This document shows positions 34,203 to 43,233 of a stretch of DNA of 64,000 bases, piece after piece. Origin of the DNA: SZUA-430 sp034440175 (GTDB lineage: Bacteria; Pseudomonadota; Alphaproteobacteria; Micropepsales; Micropepsaceae); assembly GCA_034440175.1 (NCBI GenBank), contig JAWXBO010000003.1:5337-69336 (forward strand), written 5' to 3'. The stretch's first letter is position 1; every line of letters starts with the position of its first letter. The notes under the pieces were generated by a model. The model was given only the letters and a program-made list of their open reading frames with translations, ran no database searches and had not been told where the DNA came from. Position numbers and translations under genes: made by a program.

Positions 34203-35808
34203 CGTAGTTGGGGCGCGCGGCGCGACTTTTGATTGCCGGGCGCGTCGCGGTGATCGCGCCGGATGATGGCGACGCGGCGTTTCACGATTTATTTTTCTTG
34301 GTTGAGGTTTCGACGAAGGGCTCGAAGCGGCGACAGCGCCGCGGCGTTCAAGGTCCCGCGGCGCAGAGGCGTCCGGCGAGCGCGCGGAAGATGTCGCGCT
34401 CGGGACAGGCGGTGGGCAGGAAGACGCGGATGCGCGCCGCGCCTTCCACCACGCGCGCGGCGATCTTGATCAGGCGAAGGCGTAGCGTTTTGAACTCCGC
34501 GCGGCGCAACGGCGAATGCGCCGGCGCGACGGCGCGCATCGTCAGCAAGAGCCAATAGGCGGCGGTGTGAAGGACCAGGCGGAACTGGTTGGCCTTGGGA
34601 TCGCGGCACGAGGTGCGGTCGGAGGCGAGCTGGCTCTTGTGCAACTTGATGAAGTTCTCGGCGTTGCCCCGCGCGCAATAGAGGGTTTCGTAAAGATGCT
34701 TGGCCCCGGCTCTGAGCGAGGTGACGACATAGCGCACGTCGAGGCCCTTGGGCGTCGCCTCGATGCGCGCCACAAAGCGCCGCTCCTTGTCCCAGCTCTT
34801 GGCGCCGTAGCGAAAGGCCTTGAAGCCGCGGCGTTTGTCTTGGCCCCAGAGCGCGCGTTGCACGGACACCGCCTCGGCCGCCTCGCGCGTCAGCGCATGA
34901 AGCACATCGTTGCCGGCAAAGCCAAAAACGTAGTCGACGCCTTGGTTCTCGCACCATTGCATCGCCTCGACCCGGCCGTAATGGCTGTCGCCGCGCACCA
35001 CGATGTGGACCCTGGGCCAGTGCTTGCGGATGCGTCCGATGACATGCTTCAGGACGGTGCGAACCTCCGCGCCCGACGGCGTCTTGCCCTCGCGCAGGAT
35101 CATCGCCACCGGCTTGCCGCTCCCCGCTTCGTAGATATGGATCGGCAGGAAACAGCGCTCGTCGTAATGGGCGTTGAACAGCGAGAGCTGTTGCTGGCCG
35201 TGCACCACGTCGACCGTATCGTCGATGTCGAGCGTGATCGAGGACGGCGCGCGCCGGTAACTGTCGCAAAACAGATCCACCAGCGCCGCCGCCAGCCGCG
35301 CGATCTCGATCTTGGACGGCGCATTCTCCAGCCGCGACATGGTGGGCTGCGAGCACAACGGATCGCCGCTTTCCGGCGCGCGGCCCACCGCCATCTTGAA
35401 GAGCGGATCGTGGCGCAACGAATCGCAGTCGTCGGCGTCCTCGTAGCCCGCCGCAATCGCGAACATCCGCAGCCGAAGCATCTCCTCAAGTGTGTGCTCG
35501 ATGCGCTCGGGCATGCGCCGGTCGCGAATGCACGATGCAAGGCGGGCGGCAAGACCAAGCTTCTTCTCGACGCCGCGCAGCACAAGAACGCCGGCATCCG
35601 AGGAAAGCTGGCCGCCGTCGAAGCCCACGCTGACTTTTTTGCGCGCAACCGATGGAAGATCGAACGGCAATACGATATCTTCGCTCATGACGGGTGTGGC
35701 GCTCCTCGATCGACCGATGAATCTGCGTCGCAAACAGAATCATGAATCGAATTGCGGCTTTCCGCTACACCCGTCGCTCAATTCCGTAACTTGGGTGAAT
35801 AAGAAGGG
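34180..35808 (-). mobile_element. Complete IS1380-family insertion sequence
   Basis: This 1629-bp element has terminal inverted repeats CCCTTCCTATTCACC (34180-34194) and, at the right end inverted, CCCTTCTTATTCACC (1 mismatch in 15). It is bounded by CTAG on both sides (34176-34179 and 35809-35812), a 4-bp target repeat as expected for the family. It holds one transposase gene on the minus strand. The element looks intact and possibly active. Confidence 0.92.
34348..35688 (-). CDS. IS1380-family transposase
   Basis: This 446-residue DDE transposase has segments typical of IS1380: FDGGQLSSDAGVLVLRGVEKKLGLA near the N-terminus, TLDIDDTVDVVHGQQQLSLFNAHYDERCFLPIHIYE with the first Asp pair, HIVVRGDSHYGRVEAM with the second Asp, and a C-terminal YCARGNAENFIKLHK with the Glu context. 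I take the ATG at 35688; the frame is open to 35733. The gene is full length and uninterrupted. A long opposing plus-strand frame over it is a composition artefact. Confidence 0.93.
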   Translation of the reverse strand: MSEDIVLPFDLPSVARKKVSVGFDGGQLSSDAGVLVLRGVEKKLGLAARLASCIRDRRMPERIEHTLEEMLRLRMFAIAAGYEDADDCDSLRHDPLFKMAVGRAPESGDPLCSQPTMSRLENAPSKIEIARLAAALVDLFCDSYRRAPSSITLDIDDTVDVVHGQQQLSLFNAHYDERCFLPIHIYEAGSGKPVAMILREGKTPSGAEVRTVLKHVIGRIRKHWPRVHIVVRGDSHYGRVEAMQWCENQGVDYVFGFAGNDVLHALTREAAEAVSVQRALWGQDKRRGFKAFRYGAKSWDKERRFVARIEATPKGLDVRYVVTSLRAGAKHLYETLYCARGNAENFIKLHKSQLASDRTSCRDPKANQFRLVLHTAAYWLLLTMRAVAPAHSPLRRAEFKTLRLRLIKIAARVVEGAARIRVFLPTACPERDIFRALAGRLCAAGP

Positions 35809-36042
35809 CTAGTCGTCCCAGCTCGGCCGCTCGGTCAGATACTCGCACGCATAGTTCGCGTCTGCTTCGTTGGGCAGCAGGTCGGCCTTGCACGCATCCT
35901 CATCGGCATACGGCCCGCGCTCCACGACCGGCCCGTAGATCGTGTCGGCGATCTGATACCAGCCGGGCGACGTGAACGCCGGGGCGGCGAGCGCGGCGGT
36001 GGCTGTGAGGAGGAGGGACGAGAGGGCGAGGAGGATGCGCAT
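35809..36042 (-). CDS. Small exported protein
   Basis: The 77-residue product has a signal peptide (MRILLALSSLLLTATAALA) and a short mature domain with two cysteines (EDACKADL, ANYACEYL). Its TAG stop is formed by the CTAG target repeat of the adjacent IS. The natural C-terminus may therefore have been longer or different. The family is unknown. Confidence 0.6.
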   Translation of the reverse strand: MRILLALSSLLLTATAALAAPAFTSPGWYQIADTIYGPVVERGPYADEDACKADLLPNEADANYACEYLTERPSWDD

Positions 36043-36104
36043 GGGGGTGGGCTCGGCGAGGGCGCGGTAGTCTATCGCGGCTCCCTCCGCCTTGCCATGT
36101 CGGC

Positions 36105-36677
36105 CTATGACCGGTGGTGCCGGCGGCGAACCAGCTTCCTGTAAGTGTCGTCGATGTGCTTGTTGAACTCGGTCGGGTAGCGGATGCCCGACTTGAAGTC
36201 CTTAAGGTTGCCTTGGTCCCATTGCGCGATGACGGCGTCGAGCGTGCTGACATGCGCGAAGTAGTCGAGAACCGCCTGCGGGATCTCGTTGTCTTCGATC
36301 AGGTCGCCGTGTTCGAGAAGCAGGCGTTCGATCTGTTTGTTGATCGGCATCAGCGTGTGTTTCAACCAGACGCGCCAGGCGGCGTAGACCTCCTCCGTCG
36401 GTTCGACGCCTTTCCAGAACAGTTCCGGGCGATCGGGGAAGTACTTTTCTTTGAACGTACGGAAACTGGTTTGGCCGGCGAAGCGCAGCATCCGCAACGG
36501 CCCGTAGAGATCGCCGAGTTGGCGGTTCAAGCGGTCGACCGCTTGGTTGTGGCGCGCCGTGTTCACGCTCGAGCGGTAGGTGGACCAGTAGTTGACAATG
36601 CCGGCAGCGGCCGTCGTGCCGACAATCAAAAAGATGCTGTTGAGGTTTGTCAGGATGAAGTCGTAGACGCTTTGCAT
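36105..36677 (-). CDS. Membrane-anchored protein of unknown function
   Basis: The 190-residue protein has one N-terminal membrane segment (NSIFLIVGTTAAAGIVNYW, about residues 13-31). A cytoplasmic helical domain follows, with YGPLRMLRFAGQTSFRTFKEKYFP and a His/Arg-rich C-terminus (KLVRRRHHRS). I recognise no family. It lies 84 nt downstream of a 719-residue membrane protein gene on the same strand, and the two may form one unit. Confidence 0.65.
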   Translation of the reverse strand: MQSVYDFILTNLNSIFLIVGTTAAAGIVNYWSTYRSSVNTARHNQAVDRLNRQLGDLYGPLRMLRFAGQTSFRTFKEKYFPDRPELFWKGVEPTEEVYAAWRVWLKHTLMPINKQIERLLLEHGDLIEDNEIPQAVLDYFAHVSTLDAVIAQWDQGNLKDFKSGIRYPTEFNKHIDDTYRKLVRRRHHRS

Positions 36678-36761
36678 TCAGTCCCCCTGCAGTCATGGCG
36701 CGGCGCCGGTGGGGCGCCGATGTTTTGAGCGCGGTCGAGGGGGCGACCGGATGTCGTCGGG

Positions 36762-38921
36762 CTATTCGTTCAATTTTCTCTTTCGCTTGAGCCACGGCCG
36801 GATGATCGACCGCCAAATCAGCAATGCGGAAAAAATTGTCAGAAACGGAACCAGCGCGATCGCGATCCAATCCTTCCACGTGGCAGTGCTGATGTCGGCT
36901 GGCAGTGTCGCAACGATCTGAACAAGCAGAGTGAACACGGTGACGGCCAGCCCCATGTCGATACCTTGCCAATTGTAGGCAAGCTGCTTCAGTGTTTGCG
37001 TGTTATTTTCAGTGGCTTCCGTCTCGACGATCAGGGCGCTGGTTTGGATCATGTCGGTGACCGATTGCAGGCGTTCGCGCAACGAGCGCAGGCGATCGCC
37101 GGTGCTGTGGATCGATTCAAAGGTGGGCGCGAGGCCGCGGTCGACGAATTGATCGTACGTCGTCCATGTCGGGATGTTGTCGATGTTCATCGTGCCGAGC
37201 AGGCGGCGAAACTCGCCGATGAAATGCTTGGCGCGGTTGATGGCATAGAGCAGACGCCCCGATCCGCCCTGGCCGATACCGTCGAGGTCAGCGCCGAGCT
37301 CGATCAGCTTGAACTCGGTGTGGTGGATCAGTTTGTTGAGCGCGCGGATGCGGCGGTCCTTGATGATTTGTGTTTCGCGGTCGTCGTACTCTTCCTCGCT
37401 AATCGGGTGGAGGCTGTCGATCACGCGCCGCTCTTTGCTCCACTTCGTGAGGATGCCGTCCAGTTGGTCGCCGATGAGGCGGATGTGGATACCGGCGTTG
37501 CGGACTGTGGCCCAATTCCTGAGCGCATAAAGGCGCATCGTTCCGACGGCGTTGGTGCGCTCGACGAGGCGGCCGATTTGTTGGCGGTGCGGTTTTCCTT
37601 TGGTGAGGAAAAGCTGTTGTACGGGCGCGTGCAGGCCGCGCGGCGAGTTGTCGATCGGCGGGACAGCACCGCCGGGAACGATGGCGGCAGGGTTGTCGGC
37701 TTCGTCGCGTTCGGCGGTTTCGATACGCGAGCCCAGCGAGGTGACGAACAGCGCGCGCCAGCCGAACACGCCGCAGGCGACGAAGTCGCGATCGTCGGCG
37801 CCGGGTGAGATGCGGCGGATGAAGGGCCAGTGCGCCTTCAGAACCGTGTTGGGTTCGCCGCTTTTGTGATCGAAGGTCTCGAACAAGCCGATGCCGGTGC
37901 TTGCCGTTCCGTGAGGCGCGGCCGCGAGCCCGATCTTGCGCCTCAAGTTTGCGGCAGCGAGGCTGCGCTCTTCGCCGGCGGGTGTCGGCAGGCCGTCGGT
38001 CGCGATCACGAGCGTGCGGAAGCTTGCGAAGACTTCGCTGACTGTGGACTGCGCGTGCGCGTCGAGCGAGATCAAGGCGCCGAAGCCGAACGCGGCGGCG
38101 AAGTCCTGCCAGATCTCGTCGTAGCAGTAGTTCGCGGCGGCAAGCAGGCGCCGGCCATCCTCGGCGGTGACGCCCGCTTCGGGGATGCGATCGAGCTCGA
38201 CCTGGCCGCCGGCGACTTGCCGGTCGCAAATCGACTTGACGGACTCGACGTGTTCGAAGATCGCGCGCCGGCGCTTGCCGGGCGCGTTTTGCGCGCTCGT
38301 AACGCGCCGTTCGTCCCACGGTTTGCCCGCGTCGAGGTAGAACAAAAGCGTGGCGTGGTCGAGATGGGTCTGCGCCTGTACGCGGATCCGCAAGTCGCCG
38401 GGCGCGGGGGACGCTTGCGAGGTGTTCAATGTGGTGCGCCCGGCCGAGTCCTGCCACCATATCGTGAAAGTCAGCGATTGGGGCTCGCAGATCTCGAAAG
38501 CGTGCACGTTGGCGGCCGCTAGTTTCGGGCGATCGACGATCAGCTTGCGCAACGTCGTTCCGGCCACGCGGCCGTGTTGTTGCAACGCGGCCAGGACGGT
38601 TCCGAGTTCATTGAAGAACTCGCGGTTGTTGGCTTCGTAGATTTCGCGGCGGCGATCGAGCTTCAGGTTCGGGTCGTCGGTGCGCGGATCGAGATCGCCG
38701 CCGATCGCCTTGGGCCAGATGCCGAGATGCCAAACGAGCGTCGGCGTGCCGAATGACGGCGGCGGGCGCTGGTGGCCTTCGTCGAGAATTTCGGAATAGG
38801 AGCCCGAATAGGGCCAAACCGCATCCCGCGCGGACGACGGCGTGCCGGCGCGCGCGGCGGCACGCTGCGGTGCAGCGGGAGCAGGCGCGTTGCGCGCGAA
38901 GACGCTGAAGGGGGAGCGCAT
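36762..38921 (-). CDS. Large protein of unknown function with two C-terminal membrane spans
   Basis: The 719-residue protein has a Pro/Ala-rich N-terminus and a long soluble body (for example FEICEPQSLTFTIWWQD and ERTNAVGTMRLYALRNWATVRNAG). A helical stretch (LRSLRERLQSVTDMIQTSAL) leads into two C-terminal spans (about residues 660-680 and 690-708), ending RSIIRPWLKRKRKLNE. The tail topology recalls CorA-like channels, but the GxN signature is missing, so I do not assign it. Cytoplasmic body plus membrane tail and the island location leave a stress or defence role possible but unproven. Confidence 0.6.
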   Translation of the reverse strand: MRSPFSVFARNAPAPAAPQRAAARAGTPSSARDAVWPYSGSYSEILDEGHQRPPPSFGTPTLVWHLGIWPKAIGGDLDPRTDDPNLKLDRRREIYEANNREFFNELGTVLAALQQHGRVAGTTLRKLIVDRPKLAAANVHAFEICEPQSLTFTIWWQDSAGRTTLNTSQASPAPGDLRIRVQAQTHLDHATLLFYLDAGKPWDERRVTSAQNAPGKRRRAIFEHVESVKSICDRQVAGGQVELDRIPEAGVTAEDGRRLLAAANYCYDEIWQDFAAAFGFGALISLDAHAQSTVSEVFASFRTLVIATDGLPTPAGEERSLAAANLRRKIGLAAAPHGTASTGIGLFETFDHKSGEPNTVLKAHWPFIRRISPGADDRDFVACGVFGWRALFVTSLGSRIETAERDEADNPAAIVPGGAVPPIDNSPRGLHAPVQQLFLTKGKPHRQQIGRLVERTNAVGTMRLYALRNWATVRNAGIHIRLIGDQLDGILTKWSKERRVIDSLHPISEEEYDDRETQIIKDRRIRALNKLIHHTEFKLIELGADLDGIGQGGSGRLLYAINRAKHFIGEFRRLLGTMNIDNIPTWTTYDQFVDRGLAPTFESIHSTGDRLRSLRERLQSVTDMIQTSALIVETEATENNTQTLKQLAYNWQGIDMGLAVTVFTLLVQIVATLPADISTATWKDWIAIALVPFLTIFSALLIWRSIIRPWLKRKRKLNE

Positions 38922-39302
38922 GTGTATTCAATCCAATCGCGATCGGATTGTGCACATCGTTGCGTGCCGATCACGTGTGCGCGCGCACGGCAGGGGCGAA
39001 TTAGGCTTCGTGTGGCACGGGAGCGACGGTTCGCTACATGTGTTTTCCCGTGTATCCGCTGGAGTTGTGCACCGTGCCACAGGACTCTCCTAAAAGAGGT
39101 AACCTCGTGGGAGCGAGATTATTTTGCATTGCAGCGGATCGTCTTTGTTTCGTAGTTGTTCGAGAGTGAACCATGCGGCGTTGCGCTATTCATGCAATCG
39201 CCGTCGGCAAAATCATTGCACGACCTTTCACTCGTGTGCTTCCTGGTCCAGTATCTGGAAAATTGAACGACGCAGAGGTCCGGTCCAGGGCGAGCGGGCT
39301 TC
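38922..39302. other. Intergenic region, 381 nt
   Basis: This is the divergent gap between the 719-residue gene and the next plus-strand gene. It holds a short inverted repeat CAATC-GCGATCG-GATTG (near 38935-38953) and an imperfect hairpin around AGGTAACCT (near 39087-39112). No convincing gene is visible. Confidence 0.5.
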
Positions 39303-40724
39303 GTGCGCGGCAGGCGGTGCGCGCGTAATGTTGCGTGTGCGCCGCGGGTGGGGGCTCGATCAGTGCTTTACTATAGGACACCGCGAGAGCGCCGAGAGAA
39401 AGAGGCGTTCGTCAAGGCAAACACCGCGAAGGTTGGGTTCTGGTACCGCATTTGGTTGCGCGTCGCGGTGCGGCGCTCGATTAGAACGGGCGGCGAGTCC
39501 CATTCGAAGTTCAAGCGGGTGTATGGGTTGGTGAGTCCCGAGTTCAAACTGGGTCCAAGATTCAGCAAGACCTTCGGCAAACACCCGAGCCGGTTCGGCG
39601 ACGATGTCGCTCATTTCGGGTTGCAAGGTAAGTTGGGCGAGCGGTTGACGCAGTTCAAAGAGGGTTTGACGAGCGCGCCGTTTTTGGTGATCCGCGATCT
39701 TTTGCCGATCTGTCATTTGCCGACGATTTATTCGGCGAAGATGACCAGTCCGAAATTCAATCACGGCAAGCCGCGGATGACCCGTCAGAAGTGGTATCTG
39801 AAGAAGTCATACTACGACCTGATCGGATCGGGCCTTCTGTCGGAGTTGGGCGCTCATCATAGGTCGCGGACGTTCACGGAAGAGGCCGCCTACCGCGACT
39901 ATTTCACGGCGCCGGGCGCGGAGGTCGACCAGTTCGCGCGCGACGAAGACGTGCCGCGGCGCTGGCGGCAAGCGGTCCCCGAGTTCGCGCTCGTCGACGA
40001 GCCGTCGGCGACGTCGGGCGCGGTGACGGCGCGCTATGCCGTCTATTTTTGCGTCGAGAATCCGATCCAAGATCCGTTTTGGGTCTTGCCGGTGCATCAT
40101 GTGATCGATGCGCTGAGCGAGAGCGAGCGCGCCATGTTGCGCCACGTTGCCTACGAGTTTTTCGATCACTGGAACGACGATCTGTCGTCGCGCGGGCTTT
40201 CATCGATCCAAAAGATCCTCGGCGGCGAGAAGGTGAAACTGACGCCGGGCCAGAACCAGCACTACAACAAATGGATGTCGTTCGACGCGAACCGGCTCAA
40301 TCTGGAAAGCGGCAAAACGCAACAGGAAGAGCGCGCCGCCGTCGGATCTCTGCACCGCACGCTCATGGCGGTGGCCGAAGAGCATGCTGTCCCGATCATG
40401 TTGAAGGCGGGCGACGTTCTTGTGGTGGACAATTACCGCACGTTGATCCGTCGGACCGAACTCGGATTCCGATCGTTCAACGCGTGGACGTTGGGGCGCC
40501 CCGCGGTGCGTTGGCTGCGCATGTATTGCGGATTCCCGCCGACGCCGACAAGCGCGCGCGCAAGCGCCGGCGGAGAGACCGTGCATCTGGCGGCGGGCGG
40601 TGCGGGCGGTGATGTGCTTTATGTTGGCAAGGCCGCCAATCTGAAGAAAAGGGTTCAGGCCTATACGAAACCTTTTGATCAGCCGGGGACGATTGAGTGG
40701 GGTCGGGAGAGAAATCGAACCTGA
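39303..40724 (+). CDS. Unknown protein with possible TauD/TfdA-like segment and a foreign C-terminus
   Basis: The 473-residue frame starts with GTG at 39303; the true start may be later, as the first 20 residues are low-complexity Arg/Cys-rich. The core has no clear family. The segment MLKAGDVLVVDNYRTLIRRTE (split here, about residues 367-387) resembles the last core motif of TauD-type iron/2-oxoglutarate oxygenases, but with Ile-Arg-Arg where His-Gly-Arg is expected. The last 40 residues include GDVLYVGKAANLKKRVQAY, a UvrC GIY-YIG fragment, so the natural C-terminus has been replaced by recombination. Confidence 0.5.
   Translation: MRGRRCARNVACAPRVGARSVLYYRTPRERREKEAFVKANTAKVGFWYRIWLRVAVRRSIRTGGESHSKFKRVYGLVSPEFKLGPRFSKTFGKHPSRFGDDVAHFGLQGKLGERLTQFKEGLTSAPFLVIRDLLPICHLPTIYSAKMTSPKFNHGKPRMTRQKWYLKKSYYDLIGSGLLSELGAHHRSRTFTEEAAYRDYFTAPGAEVDQFARDEDVPRRWRQAVPEFALVDEPSATSGAVTARYAVYFCVENPIQDPFWVLPVHHVIDALSESERAMLRHVAYEFFDHWNDDLSSRGLSSIQKILGGEKVKLTPGQNQHYNKWMSFDANRLNLESGKTQQEERAAVGSLHRTLMAVAEEHAVPIMLKAGDVLVVDNYRTLIRRTELGFRSFNAWTLGRPAVRWLRMYCGFPPTPTSARASAGGETVHLAAGGAGGDVLYVGKAANLKKRVQAYTKPFDQPGTIEWGRERNRT
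40608..40674 (+). pseudogene. uvrC: uvrC (GIY-YIG) fragment fused in frame to the preceding gene
   Basis: About 22 codons encode DVLYVGKAANLKKRVQAYTK, a near-canonical piece of the UvrC N-terminal GIY-YIG nuclease. Nothing else of uvrC lies nearby. It is followed by a GAACCTGACCCC motif resembling the TTTACACTGACCCC at the aguB duplication. Confidence 0.7.
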
Positions 40725-40910
40725 CCCCAAATACCACAAGGCGAGTACCAAAAAAAGCCGACTGAAAAACATATAGCGTCCGTATCACCTGTCCGTTCAA
40801 AAAAGTGAAGCTTTCCGCGCAGAAAATTGGAAATTCGACCTGGAATCTGTCACCTAAAAAATGGTCTGTGTCACATTGAGTGTCACGCGAGTCTGAGTTC
40901 CGGCACGTCT

Positions 40911-42164
40911 TCAGAGCGAGCGGCCTTTTTTGATCGCGGTCGAGCCGAATTTGGCGCGGACTTTGTCCATGGCGTGTTCGGCGGCGTCGCGGCGGGTGCC
41001 CTGGGTGTCGATGAGGTCGGCCTCGTCGCACTGAGATGCGGGAACGATGTCGGCGAGGCCGACACCGATCAGGCGGTAGCGGTTGCCGTGGGTTTCGGCT
41101 GCGAGAAGGCTCGAACCTGTTTCGAAGAGGCGGCGGGCCAGTTGCGTGGGACGGTCAAGGGTGTGACGGCGGGTTAAGATTTTGAAGTCTGAAGTTTTTA
41201 GTTTGAGTTGAACTACTTTGCCGCCGAGTTCTGACGCCTTGGCGCGGGAGGACACTTTCTCGCACAGGCGCCAGAGAATTTCGGAGAGTATGCCGGCGGC
41301 GGCGGTGTCGGTTTCAAGTGTGGTTTCGGCGGAGATGCCTTTGGCGGGCGTGCCAAGCTCGATGGCTCTGGTGTCGTCGGCATTTGACAGGCGCCAGATC
41401 CGGAGGCCGCTGGCGCCGAAGCGGGCGGTGAGGTCGTTTGGGTTGCGGCGGCGGGCATCGCCGATGGTGAATATCCCCTCGCGGGCCAGGGATTGGGCGA
41501 AAGCTTTGCCGACGCCGGGCAGGAGAGTGACGGGGCGTGGCGCTAAAAAGTCCAGGGCTTCGGCGCGGCCGATAACTTTGAAGCCACGGGGCTTGTCGAG
41601 GTCGGAGGCGATTTTGGCGAGGAATTTGTTGAAGCTGAGGCCAACAGAGACGGTGATGTGGAGTTCGTCTTCGATGCGTTTCGCGAGGCGAGCGAGAGTT
41701 TGGGCGGGTGTGGATTTATGCAAGCGCTCGGTGCCGGTGAGGTCCAGGAAGGCTTCGTCGAGCGAAAGGGATTCAACGAGCGGTGTGGTCTCTTGCATCA
41801 GGCGTTTGACGTCGCGGCTGACGGTTGCGTATTTGTGCATGTCGGGGCGCACGACGACTGCGTCCGGGCAGGCGGCCAAGGCTTTGAACATCGGCATCGC
41901 GGACTTCACACCGAAAGTGCGGGCGATGTAGCAGGCGGTGGAGACGACACCGCGTTTGCCGCCACCGATGATGACCGGCTTGTCGGCGATCGAAGGGTCG
42001 TCGCGCTTTTCGATGGAGGCATAAAAGGCATCGCAATCGATGTGAGCGATGGCGAGGTGGTTGAGTTCCGGGTGGTTCGTCAGGCGCGGGCTTCTGCAGG
42101 CGGGGCAGCGTTTCGGTGATGCCTCATCGAAGAGTTTCATGCACTCGCGGCAGAGCACGCCCAT
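40911..42164 (-). CDS. dinB: DNA polymerase IV
   Basis: This 417-residue Y-family polymerase has the catalytic motifs HIDCDAFYASIEKRDDP (about residues 41-57) and SLDEAFLDLTG (about 132-142), the helix-hairpin-helix LLPGVGKAFAQSLA, and a little-finger domain. It carries an N-terminal zinc-ribbon-like extension with Cys5-x2-Cys8 and Cys20-x2-Cys23, found in many alphaproteobacterial DinB proteins. It does error-prone translesion synthesis. Its start lies 1 nt after the stop of the upstream HAD gene. Confidence 0.93.
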   Translation of the reverse strand: MGVLCRECMKLFDEASPKRCPACRSPRLTNHPELNHLAIAHIDCDAFYASIEKRDDPSIADKPVIIGGGKRGVVSTACYIARTFGVKSAMPMFKALAACPDAVVVRPDMHKYATVSRDVKRLMQETTPLVESLSLDEAFLDLTGTERLHKSTPAQTLARLAKRIEDELHITVSVGLSFNKFLAKIASDLDKPRGFKVIGRAEALDFLAPRPVTLLPGVGKAFAQSLAREGIFTIGDARRRNPNDLTARFGASGLRIWRLSNADDTRAIELGTPAKGISAETTLETDTAAAGILSEILWRLCEKVSSRAKASELGGKVVQLKLKTSDFKILTRRHTLDRPTQLARRLFETGSSLLAAETHGNRYRLIGVGLADIVPASQCDEADLIDTQGTRRDAAEHAMDKVRAKFGSTAIKKGRSL

Positions 42165-42165
42165 G

Positions 42166-42789
42166 TCAGCCCGTTCGAATTACTGAGGTGATCCAATCCT
42201 GCGCTGTGGGCCAATCGTCAATCCGGCGATGTGCATCCGGACAGTGTGGGACCAGTTTGGCCAGACGCGGATCGGCGACAAAGTGCAGGCGGTGGACGTG
42301 CGGGGTTTCGGTGGCGACTGAGGTCAAGTGCGGCGGCAGGTCGTCGATGAAGACTACCGGTTGGTGAAAGCCTTCGATGAGGTCTTTGATGACGATGCCT
42401 TTGGGTCCACGGCCCGCAATCACCGGGTAGGGCATGTTGTGGCGCGTGAGGTTTTCGATGCGGGCGTTGCGCGATGTTTCGGGCAGGTTGGAGAGGACCA
42501 GGATTTGCGCCTCCCTGCTCAAATTCGCAAGTGCGGCTGGGGCTCCCGCAACCGGTTGAAGGTGCGGGGTTTGCGTCGCGAAGAACTGGCCGAAGAGTTC
42601 GGTCACGCGCTCGTCGGCGATACGCTCTTTCGTGATCTGGTCGCGGACGTTGCCGTGGATTCGATATGACGAGAAGTCGTGGAAGTAACCGAGCGTATGC
42701 AAAAAGTCTTCGAGGCCTGTCATGAACTGCAGCAGAACTTCATCGGCATCACAAATGATGAGGGGTCTGGCGGGATCGAGTATTACCAT
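42166..42789 (-). CDS. HAD superfamily hydrolase
   Basis: The 207-residue protein has motif I DADEVLL (Asp12 and Asp14 in ICDADEVLLQF), motif II ILVLSNLPE (about residues 95-103), and motif III/IV with VVFIDDLPPHL (about 144-154). These are the HAD phosphotransfer residues, and the insertions suggest a small-molecule phosphatase. It overlaps the DUF3572 gene by 7 nt and ends one base before dinB. The substrate is unknown. Confidence 0.8.
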   Translation of the reverse strand: MVILDPARPLIICDADEVLLQFMTGLEDFLHTLGYFHDFSSYRIHGNVRDQITKERIADERVTELFGQFFATQTPHLQPVAGAPAALANLSREAQILVLSNLPETSRNARIENLTRHNMPYPVIAGRGPKGIVIKDLIEGFHQPVVFIDDLPPHLTSVATETPHVHRLHFVADPRLAKLVPHCPDAHRRIDDWPTAQDWITSVIRTG

Positions 42790-43058
42790 GAGGATGAGCC
42801 GTGCGGGTCGAGCGCGGTGCAGGCCTGCAGGAGGGTGCCGGGCTTCAGTTTTTCTTCTTCGGAGAATTCTTTGGCGAGCGATTCTTCGCTGGCGAGGTGG
42901 TTCAAGACGGCTGAGAGAATCGCTGAGTCGCCGGTTCCTTCCAGCAAATCGATGCCGTCAAGTCCGCTGGCGGTTAAGAAACGCTGAAGGTCTTCGGGGC
43001 GGTTGGCCAGGAATATCAGGGCGCGTTCAGAGATTTCGATGGCAAACTCTCGCTTCAT
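42783..43058 (-). CDS. DUF3572 family protein
   Basis: The 91-residue protein has the DUF3572 pattern ISERALIFLANRPEDLQRFLTASGL and LKPGTLLQACTALDPHGSSSW. Its position divergent from divK is common in alphaproteobacteria. The function is unknown. The ATG at 43058 matches the family N-terminus; an open frame continues to 43139. Confidence 0.87.
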   Translation of the reverse strand: MKREFAIEISERALIFLANRPEDLQRFLTASGLDGIDLLEGTGDSAILSAVLNHLASEESLAKEFSEEEKLKPGTLLQACTALDPHGSSSW

Positions 43059-43233
43059 GGCCGTCAGTGTTCCATATTGAGAAAACTGTGTTGTAAAACT
43101 TGTTGGTCTTTCTGGTATTCCGAAAAGCTTATTTAACATTGTTCAGGTGAAATATGGTGCGAAAAAAATGTACCCCATATTGGGGGCGCAGATGACAGAG
43201 ACAGGGCCGAAAAGACCTCGTCTGGAGAACACC

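Noticed and set aside
34516..35745. 409-residue frame on the plus strand over the IS
   Set aside because: It lies opposite the intact IS1380 transposase, is Arg/Ala-rich without motifs, and follows from GC-rich codon bias.
36762..38921. CorA-type magnesium channel
   Set aside because: The two C-terminal spans suggest it, but the G-x-N signature after the first span is absent.
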